Of a stretch of DNA of 64,000 nt, positions 1 to 11,202 are shown piece after piece. The notes under the pieces were generated by a model, which saw only the letters and a list, made by a program, of their open reading frames with translations, was not told the DNA's origin and did no database searches. The DNA comes from an uncultured Limimonas sp. (GTDB lineage: Bacteria > Pseudomonadota > Alphaproteobacteria > Kiloniellales > Rhodovibrionaceae). The position numbers and the translations under genes are program-made. The DNA is taken from assembly GCA_913055855.1 (NCBI GenBank), contig CAJXKW010000003.1, forward strand, positions 1 through 64,000. The letters run 5' to 3'. Each line of letters opens with the position of its first letter. Position 1 is the stretch's first letter.

Positions 1-304
1 CCGCGGCCAAACGCGCGTAGCTGCGGTATGGTGCCTCGCTGAGAAGCAGAGCCATCCCCGCCGGCGCATGCGCCGCCATATCCGGGTGCAGAATACAGGC
101 GCCCGCGGCGCTCGCCGCAAGATCCGGGGTGTAGCGCGGGTTATCCAGGAAGGTGACGTCGCGCGGCCCCGCCCCGGCCAGCGTCGCGACCCCGGCGACC
201 TCGTACGCGGGATCGGCGGCCGCACCCAGTTCCGCCCCCGCCTGGCGCGCCGCCGCCCCCAAGGACATAGGCCCCGCGCACGGGAAGAACCGGGCATCGG
301 CCAT
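1..304 (-). CDS. lpxD: UDP-3-O-(3-hydroxymyristoyl)glucosamine N-acyltransferase, N-terminal part, truncated by window edge
   Basis: Reverse translation MADARFFPCAGPMSLGAAARQAGAELGAAADPAYEVAGVATLAGAGPRDVTFLDNPRY resembles the LpxD N-terminus; located downstream of bamA-skp. Confidence 0.85.
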   Translation of the reverse strand, partial: MADARFFPCAGPMSLGAAARQAGAELGAAADPAYEVAGVATLAGAGPRDVTFLDNPRYTPDLAASAAGACILHPDMAAHAPAGMALLLSEAPYRSYARLAA

Positions 305-316
305 GGCGAAAGCCGG

Positions 317-898
317 CTACTGGTTCAGGTCGGGAACGTCGACCGAGCTAAGCTGCGAATTGAGCCGCTCCAGCGCGACCTCGGTGATCTCCATCTCCGG
401 GCGCACCAGGACGACCGCCCCCTTGTTCAGCACCACGTCCAGCTCGCGCTCCTTGGCCACGGTCTGAACGATCTCGATGAGCTTTTTCTGCACCTTGCGC
501 ATGGCCTCGCTGTATGCCTGGTCCAGGGCCTTGCGCCGGGTCTTGATCTGGCGCCGAAAGGCGCCGAGCTTTTGCTTGAGTTCCTGGCGCTTCTTCTTGA
601 ACGCCTCCTCGGAGAGAAGCGTACGCTGCTTGGCCAGCGACTTGTCCTCCTCGCGCAGCGCCTTCTCCTTCTCGCTGAGCTTCTCCTGATAGCGCGACTT
701 GCGCTTCTGGATCTGCTGCTCAATGGACTTCACCGCATCCGACTGCTGCCGGATCCGGCGCATGTCGATAACGGCAATGGTCGGATCGCTCATGGTCTCC
801 GTCTGGGCGCGGGCCTCCGTCGGTCCGACGGGACCGGGGCCGGCCGCCAGGACCAGCATCAGCACCGCAACGAGGGCGGCAGCAAACCGTGACGTCAT
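317..898 (-). CDS. skp: OmpH/Skp family periplasmic chaperone
   Basis: Signal peptide, AVIDMRRIRQQSDAVKSIEQQIQ and a Lys/Glu-rich coiled coil; between bamA and lpxD. Confidence 0.88.
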   Translation of the reverse strand: MTSRFAAALVAVLMLVLAAGPGPVGPTEARAQTETMSDPTIAVIDMRRIRQQSDAVKSIEQQIQKRKSRYQEKLSEKEKALREEDKSLAKQRTLLSEEAFKKKRQELKQKLGAFRRQIKTRRKALDQAYSEAMRKVQKKLIEIVQTVAKERELDVVLNKGAVVLVRPEMEITEVALERLNSQLSSVDVPDLNQ

Positions 899-3186
899 CA
901 GAACTGGGTCCCGAAACTGAAGCGGAAGGTCTCTTTCTCGTCGAACGATTCGCGCACGATGGGGAAGCCGAAGTCGAACTGGATCGGCCCGAGGGGCGAT
1001 TGCCAGCCCGCGCCAACGCCCACCGAGACGCGCGGGTTGCTGCTATCTAGAACCGTGCCGGGCGCCGAGTCCACCCCCCAACCGGCACCCACGTCGGTGA
1101 ACAGGCGCCCGCGAATTTGCACGTCCTCGGGCAGCGGAATCGGGAACTGCGCCTCCACCGTGCCCGCATAATACTGCTTGGCGCCCAGCGGGTCGTCCGT
1201 GCGCGCGTCGCGCGGCCCCAGGCCGGAGGGCGCGAAGCCGCGCACGTTCGAGCCGCCGATGAAGAACCGGTCGAGGATGCGGGTATCCTGACCCAGGCCG
1301 GTGATCTGGCCGACCTCGCCACCCAGGTGGAGCGTCCAGCTCTCGGTCAAGGGATAGAAGCCGTCCGCGGAGACCACGTTCTTGGCGAAGCGCACGTCCC
1401 CCAAACCGCCGGCCAAGGAGTTGCGGATCGACGCCTTGACGCCGCGCGTGGGCGCGAAACGCGCATTGGTCGAGTCGTAGCTCAGGCGATGGGTCACGCT
1501 CGCCCGGTCGGCCGAGCCCTCCTGTTCCTGAATCGCAAGGGCCGCGTCGTCGTCGACGTCGTCGATCGTGCGGCTGGCAAACTGGAGATCCCAGTTCTGC
1601 TGCCAGCGGTCGACGATCTCGTAGCCGAAGCGCACGCCGCCACCGGTGCGGCTCTCGTCGAAGGTCTGCTCGTCGCGGTTCGTCTCCGTCTTGAACAGGT
1701 CGATACCGGCGGAGAGATTGCGCCCGAGGAAATACGGCTCGGTGAAGCTCAGGTCGATCTGCTGACGCTGGGTGGAGACGGAGAAGTTCAGCTTGAGATC
1801 CTGCCCCCGCCCGAGCAGGTTGCGCTCGCGTAACTGGACGTTACCCAGCACGCCCGCGTCGGTGGAGAAGCCGGCGCCGAAGCTCAAGCTGCCCGTGGAC
1901 TGCTCCTTCACATCCACATTGATGACGGTCTTGTCCGACGTCGCACCTTCGGTCTTGTCCACCTTGACCGATTTGAAGAAACCCAGCTTCTCGACGCGCT
2001 GGCGCGACCGGCGCAGCTTGGCGGCGTTAAACGCATCGCCCTCCACGAGCTGGAACTCGCGCCGGATGACCCGATCGAGGGTGCGCACGTTGCCCGAGAT
2101 GTTGATGCGCTCGACGAAGACCCTGGGCCCTTCCTGGACCCGGTACGTCAGGTCGATCGTCCGATTCTCGCGGTCGCGTTCGACGGTGGGCTTCACGTCC
2201 ACGAAAGCAAAGCCAAGGTTCCCCACCACCTGGGTGATGTTGGTAATGGACTCATCCACGGCCTTGGCGTTGTAGACCTCGCCGCTCTCGGTCTCCAGCG
2301 CCTGCCGGAGGCGTTGCGGGTCAAGATCCTCGATGGCCGAGGTCACGTTCACCTCGTCGAGCGTGTAGCGCGGCCCTTCGTCCACGGTGAAGGTGATGAT
2401 GAAGCCCTCGCGATCGGGGGTCAGCTCGGCAACGGCCGATTCAACCGCGAAATCGGCGTACCCCTCGCTGAGATAAAAGCGGCGGAGCAATTCCCGGTCA
2501 AAGCCCAGCCGGTCCGGATCGTACGTGTCCGAGGTGCTCAGCAGCTTCCACCATGCCGAAACGCTGGTCTGGATCTCGCCGCGCAGCGTGCTGTCGGAGA
2601 ACGCCTCGTTGCCGATGAAATTGATGGCTTCAACCGTGGTCTCCGGCCCCTCGTCGATCTCGAAGACGAGGTCGACGCGATTCTGCTCGCGCTCGATGAT
2701 CTTGGGCTCGATGCGCGCGCCGAAGTAACCGTTGCGCCGGTAGACCTCCAGCAGCCGCTTAACGTCCTGCTGCACCTTTGCGCGCGTGTAGACCACGCGC
2801 GGGCGCAGCTGCAGCTCCGCGCGCAGGGTCTTGGTCTGGAGTTCCTCGTTCCCCTCCAGGCTGATCCGGTTGATGATGGGGTTTTCGCTGACCTGCACGA
2901 TCAGGCGCTCGCCCTCGCGCTTGAGGGTAACGTCGGCGAACAGCCCTGTGTCGAACAGCGCCTTCAGCGACTGGTTGAGCCTAGCCGCGTCGAAGGAATC
3001 CCCCGGATCCACATCCAGGTAGGAGCGCACCGTCGCCGGCTCGATACGCTGGGTGCCGCGGATGACGATTTCGTCGATGGTGCCGCCGGCGGTAATGTCC
3101 TGCGCGTATGCGGCCGGAACGGGGATGGCGGGCAGCGCGGCGGCGACCAGCCAAAAGCCCAGAATCGCCCGGATCAGCGTGCGCAC
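898..3186 (-). CDS. bamA: Outer membrane protein assembly factor BamA
   Basis: 762 aa with signal peptide, POTRA repeats and C-terminal barrel ending FRFSFGTQF; FIGGSNVRGF motif. Confidence 0.95.
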   Translation of the reverse strand: MRTLIRAILGFWLVAAALPAIPVPAAYAQDITAGGTIDEIVIRGTQRIEPATVRSYLDVDPGDSFDAARLNQSLKALFDTGLFADVTLKREGERLIVQVSENPIINRISLEGNEELQTKTLRAELQLRPRVVYTRAKVQQDVKRLLEVYRRNGYFGARIEPKIIEREQNRVDLVFEIDEGPETTVEAINFIGNEAFSDSTLRGEIQTSVSAWWKLLSTSDTYDPDRLGFDRELLRRFYLSEGYADFAVESAVAELTPDREGFIITFTVDEGPRYTLDEVNVTSAIEDLDPQRLRQALETESGEVYNAKAVDESITNITQVVGNLGFAFVDVKPTVERDRENRTIDLTYRVQEGPRVFVERINISGNVRTLDRVIRREFQLVEGDAFNAAKLRRSRQRVEKLGFFKSVKVDKTEGATSDKTVINVDVKEQSTGSLSFGAGFSTDAGVLGNVQLRERNLLGRGQDLKLNFSVSTQRQQIDLSFTEPYFLGRNLSAGIDLFKTETNRDEQTFDESRTGGGVRFGYEIVDRWQQNWDLQFASRTIDDVDDDAALAIQEQEGSADRASVTHRLSYDSTNARFAPTRGVKASIRNSLAGGLGDVRFAKNVVSADGFYPLTESWTLHLGGEVGQITGLGQDTRILDRFFIGGSNVRGFAPSGLGPRDARTDDPLGAKQYYAGTVEAQFPIPLPEDVQIRGRLFTDVGAGWGVDSAPGTVLDSSNPRVSVGVGAGWQSPLGPIQFDFGFPIVRESFDEKETFRFSFGTQF

Positions 3187-3235
3187 AAAACCCCCCAGCG
3201 GTGAAAGCCCGTCGCGAATCGAACGGTGGTCGCGC

Positions 3236-4366
3236 TCAGGTCACCAGGTTCTTGAAGAAGCTGAAGACCTGCAGGTTGGCGAGGTCATTCCAGGTGACGA
3301 AGAGCATGAGGGTCAATACCAGAGCGAGCCCGATGCGAAAACCGTACTCTTGCGCCTGCTCCCCCAGCGGCCGGCCGCGCAAGGCCTCGATGCCATAGAA
3401 CAGCAGATGCCCGCCATCCAGCATGGGTACCGGGAACAGGTTGATCAGCCCCAGGTTGATGGAGAGCACGGCCATGAACGACACGAGGTTGGACAGGCCC
3501 GCTTCGGCAACCTCGCCGGAGAGCTGTGCGATGCGGATAGGGCCGCCCAGCTCCTCGGCGCTGCGCGTGCCCGTGATGATCTGCCCCACCGCCTTGAGGG
3601 TGCCGCCGGTGAGCGCGGCCGTTTCCTTCATCGCCGACCACACGGCTGTCGCGGGGTCGGGTCGTCGGAATTCGATCTCGGTCACGCGCACGCCCAGCCG
3701 GCCGATGCTGTGGCTGTTGCCCGCCTGATCCGTCACCGAAGTCCGGCGTGGGGTCGCCGTGAGCTGAACGCGCGCGCCGCCGCGCTCGACCACCAGCGGC
3801 AGCGCGGTCTCCGGGTTGAGGGCGACGACTCGCTTGACCGCCTCGAAGCGCTCGACCGACTGGCCGTCGATGGCGACGATTCGGTCGCCCGCCTGGAGAC
3901 CGGCGGCCTCGGCGGCGCTGTCCGCGACCACCTCGGACACCACGGGCGGGGTGTACGGCTGGCCCACGGTGGCGAACAAGCCCGCGAGTGCGACGATGGC
4001 GAACAGGAAGTTGGCGATCGGGCCGGCGGCGACGATGGCGGCGCGCTGGCGCAACCGCTTGTGGGGAAAGGCCTGGTCGCGCTGGTCGGGCGGAATCGCG
4101 TCGGCGTCCCCGGGCTGGCTCGCCGCGTTGGCGTCGCCGAACATCTTCACGTAGCCACCCAGCGGCACGATGCTGAATTTCCAGCGAGTCCCGGCGCGGT
4201 CCGTGAACCCGAACGCCTCCGGCCCGAAGCCGATGGAGAAGGTCTCGATGCGCACGCCGTTCCAGCGTGCGACGTAGTAATGGCCGAACTCGTGCACAAA
4301 CACGAGAATGCTGAGAACGATAAGGAACGCGATCAGCGTCCCGCCGAAACCGCCGAAGAACTCCAT
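3236..4366 (-). CDS. rseP: RIP metalloprotease RseP (site-2 protease)
   Basis: HEFGH zinc motif, PDZ-like region, PMLDGGH motif. Confidence 0.95.
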   Translation of the reverse strand: MEFFGGFGGTLIAFLIVLSILVFVHEFGHYYVARWNGVRIETFSIGFGPEAFGFTDRAGTRWKFSIVPLGGYVKMFGDANAASQPGDADAIPPDQRDQAFPHKRLRQRAAIVAAGPIANFLFAIVALAGLFATVGQPYTPPVVSEVVADSAAEAAGLQAGDRIVAIDGQSVERFEAVKRVVALNPETALPLVVERGGARVQLTATPRRTSVTDQAGNSHSIGRLGVRVTEIEFRRPDPATAVWSAMKETAALTGGTLKAVGQIITGTRSAEELGGPIRIAQLSGEVAEAGLSNLVSFMAVLSINLGLINLFPVPMLDGGHLLFYGIEALRGRPLGEQAQEYGFRIGLALVLTLMLFVTWNDLANLQVFSFFKNLVT

Positions 4367-4406
4367 CGCGCCTGGCCTGCCGCCGTTGATACCCTTGCGC
4401 CCGGAT

Positions 4407-5639
4407 TCAGCCCTGTCGCCGCGCCACCTCGGCGCGCGCCACGGCGCGCGCTTCTTCGTCCACGGCCGTGATGTCCGACAGGGTCGTCACGGGCTTGGTC
4501 GTCGCGCCCTCGAGCGATGCGGCCACGGTCGCCGAGATGTCCGGATAGTCGATCCGCCCGTCGAGGAACGCCGCGACCGCGATTTCGTTCGCGGCATTCA
4601 GGATAGTGGGCGCGGTCCCCCCGGTTTGCAAGGCTTCCCGCGCCAGCCGCAGCGCCGGAAAGCGCTCGGCGTCGGGCGGTTCGAAGGTGAGCTGCCCCAC
4701 CGCGCCCAGGTCCAGCGGCTGCACCGGCGCCGTCATGCGCGTGGGCCACGCCAGGGCGTAGGCGATGGGCGTGCGCATGTCCGGAAACCCCAGCTCGGCG
4801 AGCACGGAGCCGTCGCAGTACGTCACCATGCTGTGGATGATGGACTGCGGGTGCACCAGGATGTCGATCCGCGATTCGGGCAGCCCGAAAAGATGATGCG
4901 CCTCGATGAGTTCCAGCCCCTTGTTCATCATGGTGGCGGAATCCACCGAGATCTTGGCGCCCATCGACCAATTGGGGTGCGCCACCGCCTGTTCCGGCGT
5001 GACGTGGTTCAGCGCGTCGCGGCTCCAGGTGCGCAGCGGCCCGCCCGACGCGGTGAGAACCAGGCGCGAGACCGTCTCGGGGCGCTCCCGGTCGAGCACT
5101 TGATAGATGGCGTTGTGCTCGGAATCGACGGGCAGGATCTTTGCCCCGAAGCGCGCGCGCTCGGCCATCACCAGCTCGCCAGCGCAGACCAGCGTCTCCT
5201 TGTTCGCCAGGGCCAGCGTGGCGCCGCTGCGCAGCGCGGCCAGCGAGGGCTCCAGACCGGCCGAGCCCACGATCGCCGCCATGACACAGTCCACGGGACG
5301 CGACGCGGCCTCCACCACGGCCGGCGCCCCGGCGGCGACCTCGATCCCCGTGCCCGCCAGGGCCGCCGCGAGTTCCTGGTAGCGATCCGGATTGGACACG
5401 ACGGCACAGCGCGCGCCCACCTCGCGCGCGATGGCGGCGAGCTTGTCCACGCTGTTGGCCGCGGTCACGGCCTCCACGTCGAACTTCGCGGGATGCCGGC
5501 GCACCAGATCGAGCGTGCTCTCGCCGATGGAACCGGTCGCGCCCAGGATGGTCAGGCGCTTGGGCGCGCCGGCGGCGAGCGCGCGCTCCACCGCAGGCTC
5601 GGGGTCGGCCGTGTGGCCGTCGTGCGTCTCCAGGGTCAT
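4407..5639 (-). CDS. dxr: 1-deoxy-D-xylulose 5-phosphate reductoisomerase
   Basis: LTILGATGSIGESTLDLV, ANKETLVCAGE, NWSMGAKISVDSATMMNKGLE motifs. Confidence 0.96.
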   Translation of the reverse strand: MTLETHDGHTADPEPAVERALAAGAPKRLTILGATGSIGESTLDLVRRHPAKFDVEAVTAANSVDKLAAIAREVGARCAVVSNPDRYQELAAALAGTGIEVAAGAPAVVEAASRPVDCVMAAIVGSAGLEPSLAALRSGATLALANKETLVCAGELVMAERARFGAKILPVDSEHNAIYQVLDRERPETVSRLVLTASGGPLRTWSRDALNHVTPEQAVAHPNWSMGAKISVDSATMMNKGLELIEAHHLFGLPESRIDILVHPQSIIHSMVTYCDGSVLAELGFPDMRTPIAYALAWPTRMTAPVQPLDLGAVGQLTFEPPDAERFPALRLAREALQTGGTAPTILNAANEIAVAAFLDGRIDYPDISATVAASLEGATTKPVTTLSDITAVDEEARAVARAEVARRQG

Positions 5640-6430
5640 GCGCCTCCTTGTAGCACGAACGCGGCGAGTCCCAACGCCAGACTCGCACCCAGCAGCCCGT
5701 CGGCGCGGTCCAGGACGCCGCCGTGACCGGGCAGGACGTGGCTGGCATCCTTCGCCCCGAAGCGGCGCTTGTACCCGGACTCCAGAAGATCCCCCGCCTG
5801 CGCGGCGAGCGCCAGGGCCGCCCCGGCTGCTGCCGCTTCGGCCAGACCGGGCCAGGGCAGCGCCGCCCCCAGCTCGGGGAGCCCGGCGCCGAGTGCGGCC
5901 GCGGCGAGCGCAGCCGCGGCGACGCCGCCGGCGAGCCCGGCCAGGGTCTTGTTCGGACTGAGCCGGGGCGCCAGCCGCACGCCGCCGATGGCCCGGCCGG
6001 CGAAGAGCGCGCCCACGTCCGTGGCCCAGACCACGCCCACCAGCCAGACGATCAGGCCCAGCCCGATTCCGGGATGATCGCGGAGCCACAGGAAAGCCAG
6101 ACAGGCCGCGCCGATGTACACCATGGCCAGGGCGAGATAGGGGCCGCGCCGGCGTCGGTAGGAATTGAGCACAGCCACGCTGACGCCCACGAGCACCACC
6201 GCCGCGACATCCAGTCGGCCCAGGCTCAAGCAGAGCATCGCCAGGCCCATGCCCAGCCCGGCAGCCACGGCCGGGTGCTGGCCGCGCTCGGGCCAAGCCA
6301 TGTACGCGGCCTCCCAGGCCATCACGGCGGCGCCGGCGACAACGACGATGTCGAGCAGCGGCGAGCCAACCAGAATGGCGATCAGAAAGGGCGGCGCCGC
6401 GAGCAGCGCGGTGCGCGTGCGCAACGCCAT
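5636..6430 (-). CDS. cdsA: Phosphatidate cytidylyltransferase
   Basis: Multi-TM protein; C-terminal DLLESGYKRRFGAKDASHVLPGHGGVLDRADG signature. Confidence 0.93.
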   Translation of the reverse strand: MALRTRTALLAAPPFLIAILVGSPLLDIVVVAGAAVMAWEAAYMAWPERGQHPAVAAGLGMGLAMLCLSLGRLDVAAVVLVGVSVAVLNSYRRRRGPYLALAMVYIGAACLAFLWLRDHPGIGLGLIVWLVGVVWATDVGALFAGRAIGGVRLAPRLSPNKTLAGLAGGVAAAALAAAALGAGLPELGAALPWPGLAEAAAAGAALALAAQAGDLLESGYKRRFGAKDASHVLPGHGGVLDRADGLLGASLALGLAAFVLQGGA

Positions 6431-6440
6431 GCCCGTCGCA

Positions 6441-7178
6441 CTACGACGAGGAGATGGCGGCACCGTATCGGCGTTCCCGTCTCTGGTATTCACGAACGGC
6501 CTCGGTCAGATCGGACTCGCCGAAATCCGGCCAGAGTTTGTCCATGAAGACAAGCTCGCTGTACGCCGCCTGCCACAGCAGGAAGTTGGAGATGCGCTGC
6601 TCGCCGCTGGTGCGCAGGATGAGGTCGGGATCGGGCAGGCCCGCGGTGGACAGCGCGGATTCCAGCCGCTCCGGCGTGATCGCCTCGGGCGCCAGACGCC
6701 CGGCGGCGACCTCCTCCGCGAGCCGGCGCGCGGCCGCAGCGATCTCGTTGCGGCTGCCGTAGTTCAGGGCGACGGTTAGCACGAGCGCATCGTTCTCGGC
6801 CGTCCGGGTCTCGGCGTCGGCGATCATGCGCGCCACATCGTCGGGCAGACGCGCGCGATCGCCGATGACGTTGAGGCGGATGTTGTTCTTGTGCAGTTCG
6901 GCGATCTCGCTCTGGATGTAGCGCCGGAGCAGCCACATGAGATCCTCGATCTCGCTCGCCGGGCGCTTCCAGTTCTCCGAGGAGAAGCCGAACACCGTCA
7001 GGTGGCGCACACCCAACTCGCCCGCCCCCTGCACGGCGCGCCGAAGGGCCTCCACGCCGCGGCGGTGCCCCGCCGTGCGCGGCAGGCCGTGGCGGCGCGC
7101 CCAGCGGCCGTTGCCGTCCATGATGATGGCGATGTGCCGGGGGACCGGCCTCGCCGCGGGGTCGGGCGCATGAGCCAT
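6441..7178 (-). CDS. uppS: Isoprenyl transferase (undecaprenyl diphosphate synthase)
   Basis: HIAIIMDGNGRWARRHGLPRTAGHRRG motif. Confidence 0.95.
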   Translation of the reverse strand: MAHAPDPAARPVPRHIAIIMDGNGRWARRHGLPRTAGHRRGVEALRRAVQGAGELGVRHLTVFGFSSENWKRPASEIEDLMWLLRRYIQSEIAELHKNNIRLNVIGDRARLPDDVARMIADAETRTAENDALVLTVALNYGSRNEIAAAARRLAEEVAAGRLAPEAITPERLESALSTAGLPDPDLILRTSGEQRISNFLLWQAAYSELVFMDKLWPDFGESDLTEAVREYQRRERRYGAAISSS

Positions 7179-7183
7179 CGGCG

Positions 7184-7744
7184 CTAGACCTGCATGATCT
7201 CCTTTTCCTTTTGATCGAGCATCTCGTCGATCTCGCTGATGTGCTCGTCGGTCGCCTTCTGGATCTTGTCCCCCAGGCGCTTCTGATCGTCCTCCGAGAT
7301 GTCGCCGTTCTTGGCCTGCCTTTTCAGGATATCCATGCCGTCGCGGCGCACGTTGCGCACGGCGATGCGCGCATTTTCGGCATACTTTCCGGCAACCTTG
7401 GAAAGCTCCTTGCGCCGCTCCTCGCTGAGCTGGGGAATGGGCACGCGGATCACCTGCCCCTCCGCCTGCGGATTCAGGCCCAGCCCGGCGTCCCGGATGG
7501 CCTTCTCGACCGCCGGGGTGAGCGAGCGGTCCCAGACCTGCACGGAAAGCATGCGCGGCTCGGGGACGCTGATGGTGCCCACCTGGTTGATGGGCATCTC
7601 GGTGCCGTAGGCTTTCACCCGCACCGGCTCAAGCAGGCTGGCGTGCGCGCGCCCGGTGCGCAGGCCCCGGAGTTCGCCCCGGAGCGTTTCCACGGCGCCG
7701 TCCATGCGCCGTTTCAGGTCCTTGAGATCGAACGCCTCCGCCAC
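7184..7744 (-). CDS. frr: Ribosome recycling factor
   Basis: 186 aa; [25 protein letters not shown] and C-terminal [18 protein letters not shown]. Confidence 0.96.
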   Translation of the reverse strand: MAEAFDLKDLKRRMDGAVETLRGELRGLRTGRAHASLLEPVRVKAYGTEMPINQVGTISVPEPRMLSVQVWDRSLTPAVEKAIRDAGLGLNPQAEGQVIRVPIPQLSEERRKELSKVAGKYAENARIAVRNVRRDGMDILKRQAKNGDISEDDQKRLGDKIQKATDEHISEIDEMLDQKEKEIMQV

Positions 7745-7748
7745 GGTT

Positions 7749-8465
7749 TTACGCTCCGTCCCTGACGATGGTGAACTTGCCCTCGCCGCACACGACCCGC
7801 GCGAATGCGCCGGGTTCGATCACGGAGAAGACGATGACCGGTATCCGGTTTTCCCGCGCCAGGGAGATGGCCGAATGATCCATCACACTCAAGTCGCGGG
7901 ACAGGACATCCATGTAGGTTAACACGTTGTAGCGCACGGCCCCGGTCTCGGTCACCGGATCAGCCGTATAGACGCCGTCCACCTTGGTCCCCTTGAGCAG
8001 GGCATCGCAGCCCATCTCGGAGGCGCGCAGCGCGGCGGCCGTGTCCGTGGTGAAGAAAGGATTGCCCGTGCCCGCGGCGAAGATCACCACCCGGCCCTTT
8101 TCGACGTGGCGCAACGCGCGCCGCCGGATATAGGGCTCGGAAACGGTGGACATGGGGATTGCCGACTGCACGCGCGTGTCCACGCCGAGACGCTCGATGG
8201 CGTTCTGCAACGCCAGCGAGTTCATCACCGTGGCCAGCATGCCCATGTAGTCGGCCGTCGCCCGGTCCATGCCCGCCGCCGCCCCGGAGACGCCGCGGTA
8301 GATGTTGCCCCCGCCGACGACCAGGCAGACCTGCACGCCGGAATCGTGGACGGCCTTCACTTCTTCGGCGATGCGCTGGACGCAACCGGGGTCGAGCCCG
8401 TACTCGCGCTCGCCCATGAGGGCTTCGCCGGAAATCTTGAGGAGAACCCGCTGGTACGCGGTCAT
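7749..8465 (-). CDS. pyrH: UMP kinase
   Basis: [15 protein letters not shown] start, [29 protein letters not shown]; start chosen inside a longer ORF. Confidence 0.95.
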   Translation of the reverse strand: MTAYQRVLLKISGEALMGEREYGLDPGCVQRIAEEVKAVHDSGVQVCLVVGGGNIYRGVSGAAAGMDRATADYMGMLATVMNSLALQNAIERLGVDTRVQSAIPMSTVSEPYIRRRALRHVEKGRVVIFAAGTGNPFFTTDTAAALRASEMGCDALLKGTKVDGVYTADPVTETGAVRYNVLTYMDVLSRDLSVMDHSAISLARENRIPVIVFSVIEPGAFARVVCGEGKFTIVRDGA

Positions 8466-8628
8466 GGCTGCTGGCGACCCCGTGTGCGCTGGCTGGCGTA
8501 AGTGGCGGCCCGGCAAGCCGCACCCGCCGCCCTCTGGCCGCAGGCCGGAAGCCGCCGGGCTGCCCGTAGGCGTCCCGCGGGCACACGCGACGCGCCCGCG
8601 GCGGCGGAGACAGTCATATTGGAGGGCC

Positions 8629-8653
8629 GCATGCTTCGACAAGCTCAGCATGC
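8629..8653. repeat. Short dispersed inverted repeat GCATGCTTCGACAAGCTCAGCATGC (spurious MLSLSKH-type ORF)
   Basis: 7-bp perfect arms GCATGCT/AGCATGC around CTTCGACAAGCTC, in the pyrH-tsf intergenic region; spurious translation [10 protein letters not shown]. Confidence 0.6.
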
Positions 8654-8777
8654 GAGAACCGCCTCCGGCACGGCGCGAAGAAAGGCGCCCGGCTTGCGCG
8701 CCGCGCTGTGCGCCCGGCGGAAGCTGCGCCCCGGCGAGAGGTCGGGCGCGCGCCCCGGATGCCGGTCCGCGGCGGTG

Positions 8778-9686
8778 TTACGCCGCCTCCGCGCCCTCGT
8801 TCTCCTCGGAACTCTCCTGCTCGCCCAGCTCGAAGCGCTTGAAGTCCGCGACCGCGACCTCGGCGCCCAGCTCGCTGGCCAGGTTCTCGACCACGGTGCG
8901 CACCTTGTTCTCCCCGTCGACGACGAAAACCTGGTCGAGCAGCGCGACCTCCTCGTAGAACTTGCGCAGCCGGCCCTCGACCATCTTCTCGATGATGTTC
9001 TCCGGCTTGCCGCTGGCGCGCGCCTGCTCCTCCAGAACCTGGCGCTCGCGCTGGATCAGCTCGGGATCGATGTCGTCCTGGCTGATCGCGTTCGGGTTCG
9101 CCGCCGCCACGTGCATGGCGAGCTGCTTGGCCAGCCCTTCAAGCTTGTCGGTATCGCCGCCGGAACGCAGGCCCAGAAGCACGCCCAGCTTGCCCAGGCC
9201 GGCGCCGAGCTGGTTGTGGACGTAGCCGGCAACCACGCCCTCGCCCACGTCGATGGTGGTGGAGCGCCCCAGCTTCATGTTCTCGCCGATGGTGCCGATG
9301 AGCTGGGTGAGTTCCTCTTCGACGCTCCGGCCCGTACCAGGGTACGCGGCGTTCTTGACCGCCTCTTCGGAGCCGTCGGTCTCCAGCGCGACCTGGGCCA
9401 CGGTCTGGGCGAAGGTCTGGAAGGTCTCGTTGCGCGCCACGAAGTCCGTTTCGGCGTTGACCTCGACCATCGCGCCCTTGCTGCCCTTGGTCGCCACGGC
9501 CACCAGGCCCTCCGCCGTGGCACGGCCGGCCTTCTTGCGCGCCTGCGACAGGCCTTTCTTGCGCAGCCAGTCGACGGCGGCCTCCAGGTCGCCGTCCGTG
9601 TCCGCGAGGGCCTTCTTGCAGTCCATCATGCCCGCGCCCGTCTTTTCGCGAAGCTGCTTGACCAGCGCCGCCGTAACTTCCGCCAT
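8778..9686 (-). CDS. tsf: Elongation factor Ts
   Basis: [26 protein letters not shown]-terminus. Confidence 0.96.
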   Translation of the reverse strand: MAEVTAALVKQLREKTGAGMMDCKKALADTDGDLEAAVDWLRKKGLSQARKKAGRATAEGLVAVATKGSKGAMVEVNAETDFVARNETFQTFAQTVAQVALETDGSEEAVKNAAYPGTGRSVEEELTQLIGTIGENMKLGRSTTIDVGEGVVAGYVHNQLGAGLGKLGVLLGLRSGGDTDKLEGLAKQLAMHVAAANPNAISQDDIDPELIQRERQVLEEQARASGKPENIIEKMVEGRLRKFYEEVALLDQVFVVDGENKVRTVVENLASELGAEVAVADFKRFELGEQESSEENEGAEAA

Positions 9687-9876
9687 AACTCGCCCCTTGC
9701 TCGCCCGTTGGGTTGCGTTCGCACTCGGCCGCGGCCCGTCGCCCGGGGCCGCGCGTCTCGCCTGATGTTGTAGCGCGCCGCGCCCGCCGGATCGACCCTT
9801 GCGCCGTTACGGGTCGACCCGGACGGGCGACATCTGCTCGCGAAGCGGGCGCGGCGCGGCGTCGAATGCCGGCGGT

Positions 9877-10725
9877 TTACGCCGACTGCGCAGCCTGTTG
9901 CTGGTCGCTTTGGCCGCCCGAGCCGGTCTCGCCGCCGCTGGCTTGCTCGCCTTCGGCCGCGGCGGCCATTTCCGCCTCTTCCGGAATGGCCTCGCCGGCG
10001 TCCGGGGATTCGCCCAGGTCGGCGCCCGAAGCGGAAAGCTCGGCCTGAATGCCGTCGAGCACGGCGTCGGCGATCAGGTCGCAATACAGGTTGATGGCGC
10101 GGATGGCGTCGTCATTGCCCGGAACGGGGTAATCCACACCCTTGGGCTCGGAGTTGGAGTCCAGGATTGCCACCACCGGGATGTTCAGCTTGCGCGCCTC
10201 CTTGATCGCCAGGTGCTCCTTGTTGGTATCGATGATCACCATGACGTCGGGCAGGCCACCCATGTCCTTGATGCCGCCCAGGGCGCGCTCGAGCTTGTCG
10301 CGCTCGCGGGTGAGGTTCAGGGTTTCCTTCTTGGTCAGGCCCTTGCCCCCTTCGGCGAGGATCTCCTCGAGCTGGCGCAGGCGCTTGATGGAGTGGCTGA
10401 TGGTGCGCCAGTTGGTCAGCATGCCGCCCAGCCAGCGGTGGTTGACGTAATACTGGCCGCAGCGCTTGGCCGCATCGGCGACGTATTCGCTGGCCTGGTG
10501 CTTGGTGCCCACGAGAAGCACGCGCCCGCCGTTGGCGACGGTGGAGCGGATGAAGTCGAGCGCGCGCGAGAGCAGCGGGACGGTCTGCTGCAGGTCGAGG
10601 ATGTGGATGCCGTTGCGCGAGCCGTAGATGAACGGCTTCATCTGAGGGTTCCACCGGCGCGTGGTGTGGCCGAAGTGGACGCCAGCCTCCAGGAGCTGGC
10701 GCATGGTAAAGGTGGGAAGCGCCAT
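9877..10725 (-). CDS. rpsB: 30S ribosomal protein S2
   Basis: [40 protein letters not shown]-like start. Confidence 0.96.
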   Translation of the reverse strand: MALPTFTMRQLLEAGVHFGHTTRRWNPQMKPFIYGSRNGIHILDLQQTVPLLSRALDFIRSTVANGGRVLLVGTKHQASEYVADAAKRCGQYYVNHRWLGGMLTNWRTISHSIKRLRQLEEILAEGGKGLTKKETLNLTRERDKLERALGGIKDMGGLPDVMVIIDTNKEHLAIKEARKLNIPVVAILDSNSEPKGVDYPVPGNDDAIRAINLYCDLIADAVLDGIQAELSASGADLGESPDAGEAIPEEAEMAAAAEGEQASGGETGSGGQSDQQQAAQSA

Positions 10726-11202
10726 GGTGATCCTCTGCTTCTCCGGTTGTGGACCTCCGCGGGCGCCGTCCGCCTCCTGCATGCGTCGACCGGCTTTCAG
10801 CATCGACCGACCAAGGGCGAACACCGGACGGAGCGGTCGAGCTTTCCCGGCCGCCCCTTAAAGCCCGCGTGCGGATTTGTATGCGCGCGCTACATAACGG
10901 GCCGCGCGCGCCTGTGCAAGTGGGCGGTCGCGGCTGTACGCGCGTCGGCGGCTGACCAATCGCGACGGCGGCGTTTGGTGCCGGCCAACTGGCCCGATCT
11001 ACGCACCATCGAACGGCGACAGTCGACTTCGCCAATCCAACAGCCCGGCAACCACACCCTACCGCTTTGGGTAATTCGTTTCGGTCGATTTTACCACACG
11101 ACGGCGCCACACAAGGTGTATTCGACGCGTCGTCTTGCTCGTACAGTCGGGGTCTGACACGATCGGCGGCATAACGCGACAATATTCGGGGAGTGCGCAA
11201 GC

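Noticed and set aside
3053-4471. 472-aa plus-strand ORF opposite rseP
   Set aside because: Shadow ORF opposite a conserved essential gene.
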